Positions 23,971 through 32,047 of a stretch of 64,000 nt of DNA are shown piece after piece. The notes under the pieces are model-generated. The model had not been told where the DNA came from. It did no database searches and saw only the letters and a program-made list of their open reading frames with translations. Made by a program: the position numbers and the translations under genes. This DNA is from HRBIN12 sp964447335. Its GTDB lineage: Bacteria; Actinomycetota; UBA4738; HRBIN12. Where the stretch lies: the NCBI GenBank assembly GCA_964447335.1, contig CAYUSA010000010.1:3210-67209 (forward strand), written 5' to 3'. Numbering within the stretch: position 1 is the first letter of the stretch; every line of letters begins with the position of its first letter.

Positions 23971-26625
23971 GTGACCGATCCCTCCCGCTTCTCGGCGCGC
24001 TACCCGTTCGCGCTGGACGACTACCAGACCCAGGCGATCGGGGCGTTGCACGCCGGCGAGTCGGTGCTGGTGGCCGCGCCGACCGGCGCCGGGAAGACCG
24101 TCGTCGCCGAGTACGCCATCGAGCGCGCCCTGGACGCCGGCGGGAAGTGCTTCTACACCACCCCGCTCAAGGCGCTGTCGAACCAGAAGTTCGGTGACTT
24201 CGTCGCTCGGCTCGGCGCGGCGAAGGTCGGCCTGCTGACGGGGGACAACTCGATCAACTCGGAGGCGCCCGTCGTCGTCATGACCACCGAGGTGCTCCGC
24301 AACATGCTCTACGAGAAGAGCAGAACCCTCGAGGGTCTCGTCTCGGTCGTGATGGACGAGGTCCACTACCTGCAGGACCCCTACCGAGGGGGCGTCTGGG
24401 AGGAGGTCCTCATCCACCTGCCGCTCTCGGTCTCGGTCGTGTGCCTGTCGGCCACGATCTCCAACGCCGAGGAGTTCGGGGAGTGGATCGGGACGCTCCG
24501 AGGGCCCACGCGGGTCGTGATCGAGGAGAAGCGACCCGTTCCGCTCGAGCACCACTACCTGATCGGCCACGACCTACACCCGATGCACGTCGATCAGGAC
24601 GGCGGGCTCATCCCGAACCCGTACGTCGTGTCGCTCGATCGCGAGGAGGTCCGGTACAAGACCTACTACCGACGGGGCTCGGGGACGGCGCAGCACCAGC
24701 GGATCCCACGCCCTCGCGAGGGCCATCGGCGCGTGTACGTTCCGAAGCGCGAGGAGGTCGTCGACGTCCTCGCCGACGCCGGCATGCTCCCGGCGATCTA
24801 CTTCGTCTTCAGTCGCGCGGGGTGCGACCGCAGCGTCGCGTGGCTGATGGGCTCGGGCGTGCGCCTCACGACGCCCGCCGAGGCCGAGCGGATCCGCGAC
24901 TTCACGGAGATGCGGGCAGCCTGGATGGACGAGGAGGACCTGCGCACGCTCGGCTTCTACGACTTCGCCGATGCCCTCGCAGCCGGGATCTCGGCGCACC
25001 ACGCCGGGATGCTCCCGGTCTTCAAGGAGACGGTTGAGGAGCTGTTCGAGGCTGGGCTCGTGAAGATCGTGTTCGCGACCGAGACGCTCAGCCTCGGCAT
25101 CAACATGCCGGCGAAGTCGGTCGTTATCGAGGACCTGTGGAAGTTCCAGGGCGAGCGGCACGAGATCCTCACGCCCGGCGAGTACACGCAGCTCACCGGG
25201 CGCGCGGGGCGACGGGGGATCGACGAGCTCGGGCACGCGATCGTGGTGTATCAGCGGCAGGTGCCGTTCGAGCGCGTGGCCTCGCTCGCGTCGACACGGA
25301 CGTACGAGCTCACGTCGTCCTTCCGACCCTCGTACAACATGGCGGTGAACCTGGTGCGCAACTACACGCGCGAGCAGGCCCACCACCTGCTGAACTCCTC
25401 GTTCGCGCAGTTCCTCGCCGACCGCGGCGTCGTGAGCCTGGAGCGCCAGCTCGAGCGCGACCGGGCGTACCTGTCCGGGTACCGCGACCAGATGCGGTGT
25501 CACCTGGGCGACTTCACCCAGTACTGGCGGCTCCGCGAGAAGGCCGACCAGGTTCGCGAGGAAGCGCGCAAGGGCCGCGAGCGCGCCCGCGGCGATGCCG
25601 TCCGCGACGCGCTCGTCGCGCTGCGCCCCGGCGACGTCATCTTCGTCCCACGGGCCAAGCGCCGCGGCCTCGCCGTCGTGCTCTCGAGCCGTGAGGGGCG
25701 GCCGACCGTGGTCGCGCAGGACCGCAAGTTCTTCCGCCTGTCGGCGCGCGATTTCGAGGAGCCACCGGTCGTGCTGACGAAGGTGCCCCTTCCTCGAGCC
25801 GGGAGCGCGCGGAGCGCCCGGTACCGCCGCGACCTCGCCGCTCGGCTCGTGGCGCTCGACGTCCGGGCGCCGCGGAAGGCACGGAACGGGCTCGACCCGA
25901 AGGCGGAGCGCGAAGCCGCCCGGTACGAGCGCCAGGCGCAGGAGCATCCATGCCACGCCTGCCCCGAGCGCGCGACCCACGAGCGCTGGGCCGCCCGCGC
26001 GAGCCAGCTGGACCATCAGATCCGCGGGGTCGACCGGCGGATCCGCACGCGGACCGAGACCCTCGCTCGGCAGTTCGACCGCGTCCTGTCGGTGCTCGAG
26101 GAGCTCGGCTACGTACGGGGCTTCACCATCGCGCCGAAGGGCGAGGTCCTCGCACGGATCTACGGGGAGGGCGACGTGCTCGTCGCCGAGGCGATCCAGG
26201 ACGGGCTCCTGCAGGACCTGTCGCCCGCCGAGGCGGCCGCGCTCGTCTCCACCGTGGTGTACGAGTCGCGCGAGCGCGTCCCCCGTGAGGGCGCGATGCC
26301 GACGGCTGAAGTCGCGGCGCGGTACCGACGGCTCTCGAGCATGTGGAACACGATCCGCCGCGCCGAGGACGCCCAGCACGTGGAGCTCTGCCGAGAGCTC
26401 GAGGACGGGTTCGCGACGCCCGTGTTCCATTGGGCCGAGGGCAAACCCCTGGAAGACGTGCTCCGCGAGACGACGATGGCCCCCGGCGATTTCGTCCGCA
26501 ACTGCAAACAGCTCCTGGATCTCCTGCGCCAGATCGCGGAGGTGGCTCCCGAGCCCACCGCCGGCGTCGCTCGACGGGCCGGCGACGCCGTGAACCGCGG
26601 GGTCGTCGCCTACACCGGCGTCTGA
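23971..26625 (+). CDS. helY: Ski2-like DEAD/DEVH-box RNA helicase HelY
   Basis: An 884-residue superfamily-2 helicase. Walker A is APTGAGKT (36-43) and motif II is DEVH (129-132). Motif III is LSATIS, and motif VI is QLTGRAGRRGID. The long C-terminal part includes the DSHCT-type domain (MPTAEVAARYRRLSSMWN to the end) found in Mtr4/Ski2 proteins, and a CHACPERATHERW cysteine pair. Homologues in mycobacteria lie next to tatC. An RNA-unwinding or decay role is inferred from the family. Confidence 0.93.
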   Translation: MTDPSRFSARYPFALDDYQTQAIGALHAGESVLVAAPTGAGKTVVAEYAIERALDAGGKCFYTTPLKALSNQKFGDFVARLGAAKVGLLTGDNSINSEAPVVVMTTEVLRNMLYEKSRTLEGLVSVVMDEVHYLQDPYRGGVWEEVLIHLPLSVSVVCLSATISNAEEFGEWIGTLRGPTRVVIEEKRPVPLEHHYLIGHDLHPMHVDQDGGLIPNPYVVSLDREEVRYKTYYRRGSGTAQHQRIPRPREGHRRVYVPKREEVVDVLADAGMLPAIYFVFSRAGCDRSVAWLMGSGVRLTTPAEAERIRDFTEMRAAWMDEEDLRTLGFYDFADALAAGISAHHAGMLPVFKETVEELFEAGLVKIVFATETLSLGINMPAKSVVIEDLWKFQGERHEILTPGEYTQLTGRAGRRGIDELGHAIVVYQRQVPFERVASLASTRTYELTSSFRPSYNMAVNLVRNYTREQAHHLLNSSFAQFLADRGVVSLERQLERDRAYLSGYRDQMRCHLGDFTQYWRLREKADQVREEARKGRERARGDAVRDALVALRPGDVIFVPRAKRRGLAVVLSSREGRPTVVAQDRKFFRLSARDFEEPPVVLTKVPLPRAGSARSARYRRDLAARLVALDVRAPRKARNGLDPKAEREAARYERQAQEHPCHACPERATHERWAARASQLDHQIRGVDRRIRTRTETLARQFDRVLSVLEELGYVRGFTIAPKGEVLARIYGEGDVLVAEAIQDGLLQDLSPAEAAALVSTVVYESRERVPREGAMPTAEVAARYRRLSSMWNTIRRAEDAQHVELCRELEDGFATPVFHWAEGKPLEDVLRETTMAPGDFVRNCKQLLDLLRQIAEVAPEPTAGVARRAGDAVNRGVVAYTGV

Positions 26626-26644
26626 GCCGGAGGGCCTCGAGCGG

Positions 26645-26650
26645 TAGGAT
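26645..26650 (+). promoter_or_regulatory. -10 element (TAGGAT) for a leaderless lipid kinase gene
   Basis: TAGGAT ends 7 nt before the ATG at 26658; this spacing argues against the alternative ATG at 26649, which overlaps the hexamer. Confidence 0.5.
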
Positions 26651-26657
26651 GCCCGCC

Positions 26658-27587
26658 ATGTCGAGCCCGTACGGCCCCCTGACGGTCATCGTGAATCCCC
26701 ACGCCGGGAAACGCCGTGTGGGGGAGGAGGTCCCCGAGCTCGAGCGGACCCTGCGGGCCCGCGACCTGGAGTACACGCTCCTGCGCACCGAGGGACGCGG
26801 CGATGCCACGCGCTTCGCGCGCGAGACCCTCGAGACGGGTGGCCGGTTCATCGTGGCGGTCGGGGGGGACGGGACCGTGCACGAGGTCGTGAACGGGATG
26901 ATGGGAGCCGACGGAGCCGCGATCGCACCGGACGCGGTGCTCGGGGTCGTCGCCGCGGGCTCGGGGTGCGACTTCATCCGCACCTTCGGGCTGCCGGGCG
27001 ACGCGAGCCGGGCCTGCTACCACCTGACGGGCGACAACACGTACCCGCTCGACGTCGGGAAGATCACGTACACCACCGTCTCGGGCGAGACCGACGTCCG
27101 CTACTTCGTGAACGTCGCCGAGGCCGGCCTCGGCGGCGCGGTGGCCTCTCGCGCGGCACGCATGTCGCCCCGGCTCGGGCAGTCGAAGTACTTCTTCGGG
27201 TTCTGGCTCACGTTGCCGCGCTTCAAGCTCGCGACGGTGCGCGTGCAGGCGGACCGTCGGACCTACGAGGGTCCCGCGTACCTCGTCGTCGTCGGCAACG
27301 CGCAGTACTACGGCGGCGGCATGAAGATCTCGCCGCGCTCGTACCCGGGCGACGGGGTGCTCGATGTCCTCGTCTTCAAGGGCCCGAAGACCGACTCGTT
27401 CACGCTCCTGCCAAAGATCTACCGGGGTGAACACCTCCCGAACGATCACATCGAGGAGCTCCGCGTGAAGCAGGCCCTCACGATCGAGGCCGACCGCCCG
27501 CTGCCGATCGAGGCCGACGGCGAGGTGCTCGGCTCGACGAGCGCGACCGTGGATGTGGTGCCCCAGGCGATCAGGATGAAGCTGTGA
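26658..27587 (+). CDS. Diacylglycerol kinase-type lipid kinase
   Basis: A 309-residue protein of the DagK/YegS/sphingosine-kinase family, which phosphorylates lipid hydroxyls. Features seen are VIVNPHAGKRR at the N-terminus, the nucleotide loop VGGDGTVHEVVNG (about 68-80), and the C-terminal ADGEVLG motif. The substrate is most likely diacylglycerol in actinobacteria (inference). Leaderless start at 26658. Its stop overlaps the next gene (GTGA), so they are co-transcribed. Confidence 0.88.
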   Translation: MSSPYGPLTVIVNPHAGKRRVGEEVPELERTLRARDLEYTLLRTEGRGDATRFARETLETGGRFIVAVGGDGTVHEVVNGMMGADGAAIAPDAVLGVVAAGSGCDFIRTFGLPGDASRACYHLTGDNTYPLDVGKITYTTVSGETDVRYFVNVAEAGLGGAVASRAARMSPRLGQSKYFFGFWLTLPRFKLATVRVQADRRTYEGPAYLVVVGNAQYYGGGMKISPRSYPGDGVLDVLVFKGPKTDSFTLLPKIYRGEHLPNDHIEELRVKQALTIEADRPLPIEADGEVLGSTSATVDVVPQAIRMKL

Positions 27588-28681
27588 ACGGCGAACGGCT
27601 GCTCGCGCGGATCGAGCGAGCCTCGCGCCTCGCGGCCGAGGCCGGGCTCACGGGACTGCTGGTCACGCCGGGGCCGGACCTCGCCTACCTGACCGGCTAC
27701 GCGCCCCTACCGCTCGAGCGGCTCACGATGCTCATGCTCGCCAAGGGGCGGGACCCGGTGCTCCTGGTCCCGTCGCTCGAGCGCCCGGGAGCCGTCGCGG
27801 CGCCCGTCGGCGGCTCGATCGAGGTGCTCGGGTGGACCGATGGGCAGGACGCGTACGAGGTGGCCTCCGGACTGCTGCCGGCAGGGCGGTTCGCGATCGT
27901 GGACCGGGCGTGGGCGTCGCACGTGCTCGGGCTCCAGCGGGCGGCGGGCCAGGCGTCCCTCACGCCCGCGACCGAGGTGCTGCCGCTCCTTCGCGCGGTG
28001 AAGGATCCCGGCGAGCTCGAGGCGCTCCGCGCGGTCGGGGCCGCGGCCGACGCCGCGTTCGCCGACATCGTGCGGGTCCGGTTCGAGGGCCGGCACGAGC
28101 TCGACATCGCGGCGGACCTCGCGGACGCCCTCCGCGCCCGCGGGCACGAGACCGTCGACTTCACGATCGTGGGCTCCGGCCCGAACGGCGCGTCACCGCA
28201 TCACGAGGCGGGGGAGCGGATCGTCGAGGCGGGGGACGGCGTCGTGCTCGACTTCGGCGGGCACATGGCCGGCTACTGCTCGGACATCACGCGGACGGTC
28301 GTCGTCGGCGAGCCACCCGAGGACCTGCAGCGCGTGCACGACGTCGTCCGGGCAGCCCAGCAGGCGGCCTTCGAGGCCGTCCGCCCGGGGGTCGCGCCCG
28401 AAGCCGTCGATCTCGCCGCGCGCGAGGTGATCCACGAGGCGGGCTTCGGCGAGCGCTTCATCCACCGTACGGGCCACGGCATCGGCCTCGAGGTCCACGA
28501 GCCGCCCTACATCGTCGCCGGGAACCGCACGCCGCTCGAGGCTGGGATGACGTTCTCGATCGAGCCCGGCGTCTACCTGCCCGACCGCTTCGGCGTCCGG
28601 ATCGAGGACATCGTGGCCGTCACGGCCGACGCCGCCGAGCGCTTCAACGAAGCGCCCCGCGAGCTCGCGATCGTCGCGTAG
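27584..28681 (+). CDS. M24 family Xaa-Pro aminopeptidase
   Basis: A 365-residue peptidase with an N-terminal creatinase-like domain (1-130) and a C-terminal pita-bread domain. The dinuclear metal ligands are visible in order: Asp in VLDFGGHMAGYCSD, the following SDITRT Asp, His in HRTGHGIGLEVHE, then Glu in FSIEPGVY and in RIEDIVAV. It should cleave the first residue before proline. The GTG start overlaps the lipid kinase. There is no signal peptide, so it is cytoplasmic. Confidence 0.92.
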   Translation: MNGERLLARIERASRLAAEAGLTGLLVTPGPDLAYLTGYAPLPLERLTMLMLAKGRDPVLLVPSLERPGAVAAPVGGSIEVLGWTDGQDAYEVASGLLPAGRFAIVDRAWASHVLGLQRAAGQASLTPATEVLPLLRAVKDPGELEALRAVGAAADAAFADIVRVRFEGRHELDIAADLADALRARGHETVDFTIVGSGPNGASPHHEAGERIVEAGDGVVLDFGGHMAGYCSDITRTVVVGEPPEDLQRVHDVVRAAQQAAFEAVRPGVAPEAVDLAAREVIHEAGFGERFIHRTGHGIGLEVHEPPYIVAGNRTPLEAGMTFSIEPGVYLPDRFGVRIEDIVAVTADAAERFNEAPRELAIVA

Positions 28682-28699
28682 CTCCGAGTGGTCGGCGGC

Positions 28700-29215
28700 T
28701 CAGGCCGTGGCCGGAGAGAGCGTGACCCAGAAGTCGAAGTCGCCCTCGAAGCCGACGGCGACGCCACCGGCGCCGGCGCCCATGTAGATGCCGCCCGTCC
28801 AGCCGTTGCCGCTCATCGAGATGACGCTGTAGGCGCCGGACGCGTCGTTGAAGTCGACCTGTGAGTCGATCGTGTAGCCGGCCGCGGGGAGCGCGGTCGT
28901 GAAGAAGGCCTTCACGTCATCGGCGCTCTGGTCCGTCGCGAACCACACCGACACGCCCCCACCTGCCCCGATCGAGTAGGCCGGGCTCGCGCCGTCGGGG
29001 ATCGGGAACTCGCTCGGCCAACCCTCCGGGTAGTCGCCGGTGCCGATGTTCACGTTGCCGCTCGGGCCCTCGACCGTGATGCCACCGTCGTCGCCGACGT
29101 TGACGTTGCCGTTCGGCGTTTCGATCGTGGCATCGTCGCCGCCGCACGCGGTCGCGACGAACGCGAGGCCGAGCGCGAGCGCGAGGACCAGCAACGGAAG
29201 CTTGCGATGACGCAT
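28700..29215 (-). CDS. Small lipoprotein of unknown function
   Basis: A 171-residue secreted protein with a clear lipoprotein signal: basic start (MRHRK), hydrophobic core and lipobox ATAC followed by GGDD. After it, a Gly/Asn-rich linker carries two similar segments (GNVNVG and GNVNIG), then a folded domain rich in Gly and aromatic residues. ATG 29215 has AAGGAGGGG about 6 nt upstream, and TATGCT lies further up as a possible -10. It converges on the M24 gene 18 nt away. The family is not recognised; it resembles actinobacterial surface lipoproteins of unknown role. Confidence 0.75.
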   Translation of the reverse strand: MRHRKLPLLVLALALGLAFVATACGGDDATIETPNGNVNVGDDGGITVEGPSGNVNIGTGDYPEGWPSEFPIPDGASPAYSIGAGGGVSVWFATDQSADDVKAFFTTALPAAGYTIDSQVDFNDASGAYSVISMSGNGWTGGIYMGAGAGGVAVGFEGDFDFWVTLSPATA

Positions 29216-29282
29216 CTTCCCCTCCTTGGCATCGGGTCGTTCCGCGGAGCATAGCCCCCACAGGGTCGCGTGCCGAGCAGGC

Positions 29283-30671
29283 TCAGCCGACCTGCGGCCG
29301 GACCTTCGTGCCCTCGGCGCTGTCCATGACCTCGAGGCCCATGGACTGGAGGCGGTGGCGGATCTCGTCGGCTCTGCCGAAATCCTTGGCGGCGCGCGCG
29401 GCATCGCGCTCGGCGACAAGGCCGAGGACCTCCTCCGTCGGCTCCCAGCGCTCGCGGGCATCGCGCTCCAGGTCGAGACCGAGGACCGCGTCCCAGGACG
29501 CGAGGAGGGCGTACCGCTCGCCCGGCGGCAGGTCGGAGGAGACCGCCTCGTTCAGTACCACCAGCGCGCGCGGCATGTTGAGATCCTCGGCGACGGCCTC
29601 GCGGAAGCGTCCGTCGAGCCCGGCGGCGACAGCCGAGAGCGGCGCCGGCGGCGCCCACTCGGCCATCTTCTGGCGCAGGCGCTTCACCGCGACGTCGGCG
29701 TCGTGCATCGCCTCGGCCGAGAAGTCCATCTCGCTGCGGTAGCGCGTCTGGAAGGTGAGGTATCGGAACGCGAGCGGGTCGAGCCCTATCTCCTCGAGAT
29801 CGCCGATCCGAACGATGTTGCCGGTCGACTTCGCCATCTTCTGGCCCGTGAGGCGCAGGTGCCCGCCGTGCACCCAGATCGAGACCACGCCGTGGCCGGT
29901 CGCGCCCTCGGACTGGGCGATCTCGTCCTCGTGATGGGGGAAGATGAGGTCGACGCCACCCGTGTGGATGTCGAAGCGCTCGCCGAGGTACTTCATCGAC
30001 ATCGCCGAGCACTCCACGTGCCAGCCCGGGAAGCCCTTGCCCCACGGGCTGTCCCACTTCATCAGCCGGCTGCCTCCGGCACGCTTCCACAGCGCGAAGT
30101 CCGCGTGGAAGCGCTTGCTCGGGTCGACCTCGACCTCCTGACGGTGCCCCGCGCGCAGTTGGGCCAGCGTGTTGCCCGAGAGCTTGCCGTAGCCGGGGAA
30201 GGATTGGACGTCGTAGTAGATCGTGCCGCCGACGTCGTACGCGTGCCCGTTCTCGACGAGCCGCTGCGTGACCTCGAGCATCTCGGGAACGTGCTCGGTC
30301 GCCTTGGGGTAGACGTGCGCGCGCTGCAACCCAACCTTGTCCGTGTCCTGCAGGAAGGCCTGCGTGTATTTCTCGGCGATCTCGAGCGGGGACAGGCCCT
30401 CGTCCGCGACGGCGATGTCCATCCGGTCGCGGCCGCTGTCCGAGGAGTCGTCCGTCATGTGCCCGACATCGGTGATGTTGAGGACCTGCGTGACGTCGTA
30501 GCCCTCGAGCTCGAGCCCTCGACGCACGAGGTCGGCGAGCAGGAACGTCCGCAGGTTGCCGATGTGCGCGTACCGGTAGACGGTCGGGCCACACGTGTAC
30601 ATGCGCACGTGCCGGTCGTCCACCGGGACGACCTCGTCGAGCTGACGGGTCAGGGTGTTGTACAGGCGCAC
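29283..30671 (-). CDS. cysS: Cysteinyl-tRNA synthetase
   Basis: A 462-residue class I synthetase charging tRNA-Cys. The HIGH box appears as HIGN (36-39) and the KMSKS loop as KMAKS. Zinc ligands are Cys27 (YTCGPTVY), the Cys in WHVECSAM and the histidines in FPHHEDE. The C-terminal DALR-type helical region includes the ADEIRHRL segment usual for CysS. Mycothiol ligase MshC, a relative, would lack this C-terminal region. The GTG start lies 9 nt from TAGACT on the minus strand. Confidence 0.95.
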   Translation of the reverse strand: MRLYNTLTRQLDEVVPVDDRHVRMYTCGPTVYRYAHIGNLRTFLLADLVRRGLELEGYDVTQVLNITDVGHMTDDSSDSGRDRMDIAVADEGLSPLEIAEKYTQAFLQDTDKVGLQRAHVYPKATEHVPEMLEVTQRLVENGHAYDVGGTIYYDVQSFPGYGKLSGNTLAQLRAGHRQEVEVDPSKRFHADFALWKRAGGSRLMKWDSPWGKGFPGWHVECSAMSMKYLGERFDIHTGGVDLIFPHHEDEIAQSEGATGHGVVSIWVHGGHLRLTGQKMAKSTGNIVRIGDLEEIGLDPLAFRYLTFQTRYRSEMDFSAEAMHDADVAVKRLRQKMAEWAPPAPLSAVAAGLDGRFREAVAEDLNMPRALVVLNEAVSSDLPPGERYALLASWDAVLGLDLERDARERWEPTEEVLGLVAERDAARAAKDFGRADEIRHRLQSMGLEVMDSAEGTKVRPQVG

Positions 30672-30680
30672 GGCTCGGTC

Positions 30681-30686
30681 AGTCTA
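30681..30686 (-). promoter_or_regulatory. -10 element (TAGACT) for cysS
   Basis: Reading on the minus strand, TAGACT ends 9 nt before the cysS GTG; no ribosome site is seen. Confidence 0.45.
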
Positions 30687-30714
30687 ACCGGGAGCCCCTC
30701 GCGACCCTTCCCCG

Positions 30715-31158
30715 CTACGGCCTGAGCGGGCGGCGCTCGAACGGGATCGAGAGCACCACCGTGGTACGGGTCTGGACGCCGGCCTTCTCCCGCAGGCGCC
30801 GGATGAGGTCCTCGAGGCGCTCGGGCGTGCCGGTGCGCACCTTCAGGATGTAGCTCGCCTCGCCGGCCACACTGAAGCAGTCCTCGACCTCGGGGAACTC
30901 CTCGACGCGCTCGGGCAGATCGTCGGGCTGGGTCGGGTCGAGCGGCGTCACGGCGATGAGCGCGGTCACGGTGAGGCCGAGGGCGTGAGGGTCGACCTCG
31001 GCGCGGTAGGCGCGGATCACCTGGGCCTGCTCGAGCTTGCGGACCCGCTCGTGGACCGAGGAGGCCGACAACCCCGCGCGCCGCCCGATGTCCGCGTACG
31101 TCGCGCGCGCGTCCTCCTGGAGCGCCGCGATGATCGCGAGGTCCCGGTCGTCCAGCAC
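30715..31158 (-). CDS. Lrp/AsnC family transcriptional regulator
   Basis: A 147-residue regulator. The N-terminal helix-turn-helix (about 1-55, LDDRDLAIIAALQEDARATY) binds DNA, and the C-terminal RAM domain (about 65-140) usually binds an amino acid and drives oligomerisation. The GTG start is 6 nt after TAGGAT, so the message is probably leaderless. It is divergent from the reverse transcriptase gene across 153 nt and upstream of cysS in the same direction. The target genes are unknown; autoregulation through the shared gap is possible. Confidence 0.9.
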   Translation of the reverse strand: MLDDRDLAIIAALQEDARATYADIGRRAGLSASSVHERVRKLEQAQVIRAYRAEVDPHALGLTVTALIAVTPLDPTQPDDLPERVEEFPEVEDCFSVAGEASYILKVRTGTPERLEDLIRRLREKAGVQTRTTVVLSIPFERRPLRP

Positions 31159-31164
31159 CCCCGA

Positions 31165-31170
31165 ATCCTA
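31165..31170 (-). promoter_or_regulatory. -10 element (TAGGAT) for a leaderless lrp-type gene
   Basis: TAGGAT on the minus strand ends 6 nt before the GTG at 31158. Confidence 0.55.
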
Positions 31171-31283
31171 CCCCCCGGTCCCTCGCGTGGGATCGTTGGC
31201 GGCCGAGCGCAGAACCGCCCGACCGGCCGATTGCCCTCGCGCAGCAGGAGATGCGAGGATCGGTGCTCGATCGTCGCGGCCCA

Positions 31284-31306
31284 CCCTCTCCCGGGCCGGG
31301 GGAGGG
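31284..31306 (+). promoter_or_regulatory. Hairpin over the ribosome-binding site of the reverse transcriptase gene
   Basis: Positions 31284-31292 pair with 31298-31306 (9 bp with one G-U, 5-nt loop). The 3' arm contains most of the purine-rich site GGAGGGG at 31301-31307, 4 nt before the ATG. The stem should hinder initiation unless opened. Confidence 0.5.
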
Positions 31307-31311
31307 GAGCG

Positions 31312-32037
31312 ATGCTCGATCCATCCGCGTCCGGCGTCCGTATCGTCGCGGGCCGCAAAGCGGGCGGCGTCCGGTGGATGGTCCGCCTCGATCCGTGTTC
31401 GGCCGAGGCGTACGCCGCGTGCGTCGCTCCGCTCGTGCCACGCATCGAGGCCGCGCTCTCGCCGGCGGTCGTGGCGAATCGCGTCGCCGCGGTGAGCTTC
31501 GATCCTCCCGAGATCACCCTCGAGGCGTGGCGCGGGGCTCGGGAGCGGTTCCGGCGCACGGTTCGGAACCTCGCCACCCGCGCCGGGGCCGCCGTGATGG
31601 CCGACATCCGCGACTGCTACGGCGCCATCGGACCCCAGGCCGTGCGCTCGACGCTCGAGCGGCTCGGGTGCCCGACCCGAGAGGTGGTCGCGCTCCTGGG
31701 GACGCTGGGATCGTTCGCCGCGGCCGGCGTGCGTGGCCTGCCCGTCGGTCCGGAGCCGTCCGCGGTGCTCGCGAACGCCGTGCTGGCCCTCGTGGACGAG
31801 CGCATCGCGGCCGCCGGATGGCCACACGTGCGCTGGGTGGACGACGTGGTCGTGTTCGTGGCCGACGCGAGCGATGCGCCGAGCGCCCTCGCGACCGTCG
31901 ATGAGGCCGCGAGAGAGCTCGGCCTCGATCTCGCGGCGCAGAAGACCCGGGTGCTGATCGACCCGGCCGTGATCCGCGGCGCTGGCGTGGACCGGCTCTC
32001 CGGACCGTGGCCGCGGGACGGTGGCGCGAGCGGGTAA
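31312..32037 (+). CDS. Compact stand-alone reverse transcriptase
   Basis: A 241-residue RNA-directed DNA polymerase-like protein. Palm motifs are in order: motif A MADIRDCYGAI (Asp98), motif B GLPVGPEPSAVLAN (142-155), motif C RWVDDVVVF (Asp177, Asp178, in place of the common YADD) and motif D ELGLDLAAQKTRV (Lys211). The three catalytic aspartates are intact. The N-terminal 90 residues resemble the finger region of non-intron RTs. There is no maturase, endonuclease, protease or obvious thumb. Start ATG 31312 has a purine-rich site; TTGCCC (31231) and GAGGAT (31255) could form a promoter with an 18-nt spacer. No partner gene is recognisable. It resembles the unassigned or defence-associated RT groups, but the group is unknown. 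Confidence 0.8.
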   Translation: MLDPSASGVRIVAGRKAGGVRWMVRLDPCSAEAYAACVAPLVPRIEAALSPAVVANRVAAVSFDPPEITLEAWRGARERFRRTVRNLATRAGAAVMADIRDCYGAIGPQAVRSTLERLGCPTREVVALLGTLGSFAAAGVRGLPVGPEPSAVLANAVLALVDERIAAAGWPHVRWVDDVVVFVADASDAPSALATVDEAARELGLDLAAQKTRVLIDPAVIRGAGVDRLSGPWPRDGGASG

Positions 32038-32040
32038 TCT
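32035..32040 (+). promoter_or_regulatory. -10 element (TAATCT) for the second amidohydrolase gene
   Basis: TAATCT overlaps the stop codon of the reverse transcriptase gene and ends 7 nt before the ATG at 32048, giving the amidohydrolase a separate leaderless start. Confidence 0.5.
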
Positions 32041-32047
32041 CCGCTCG

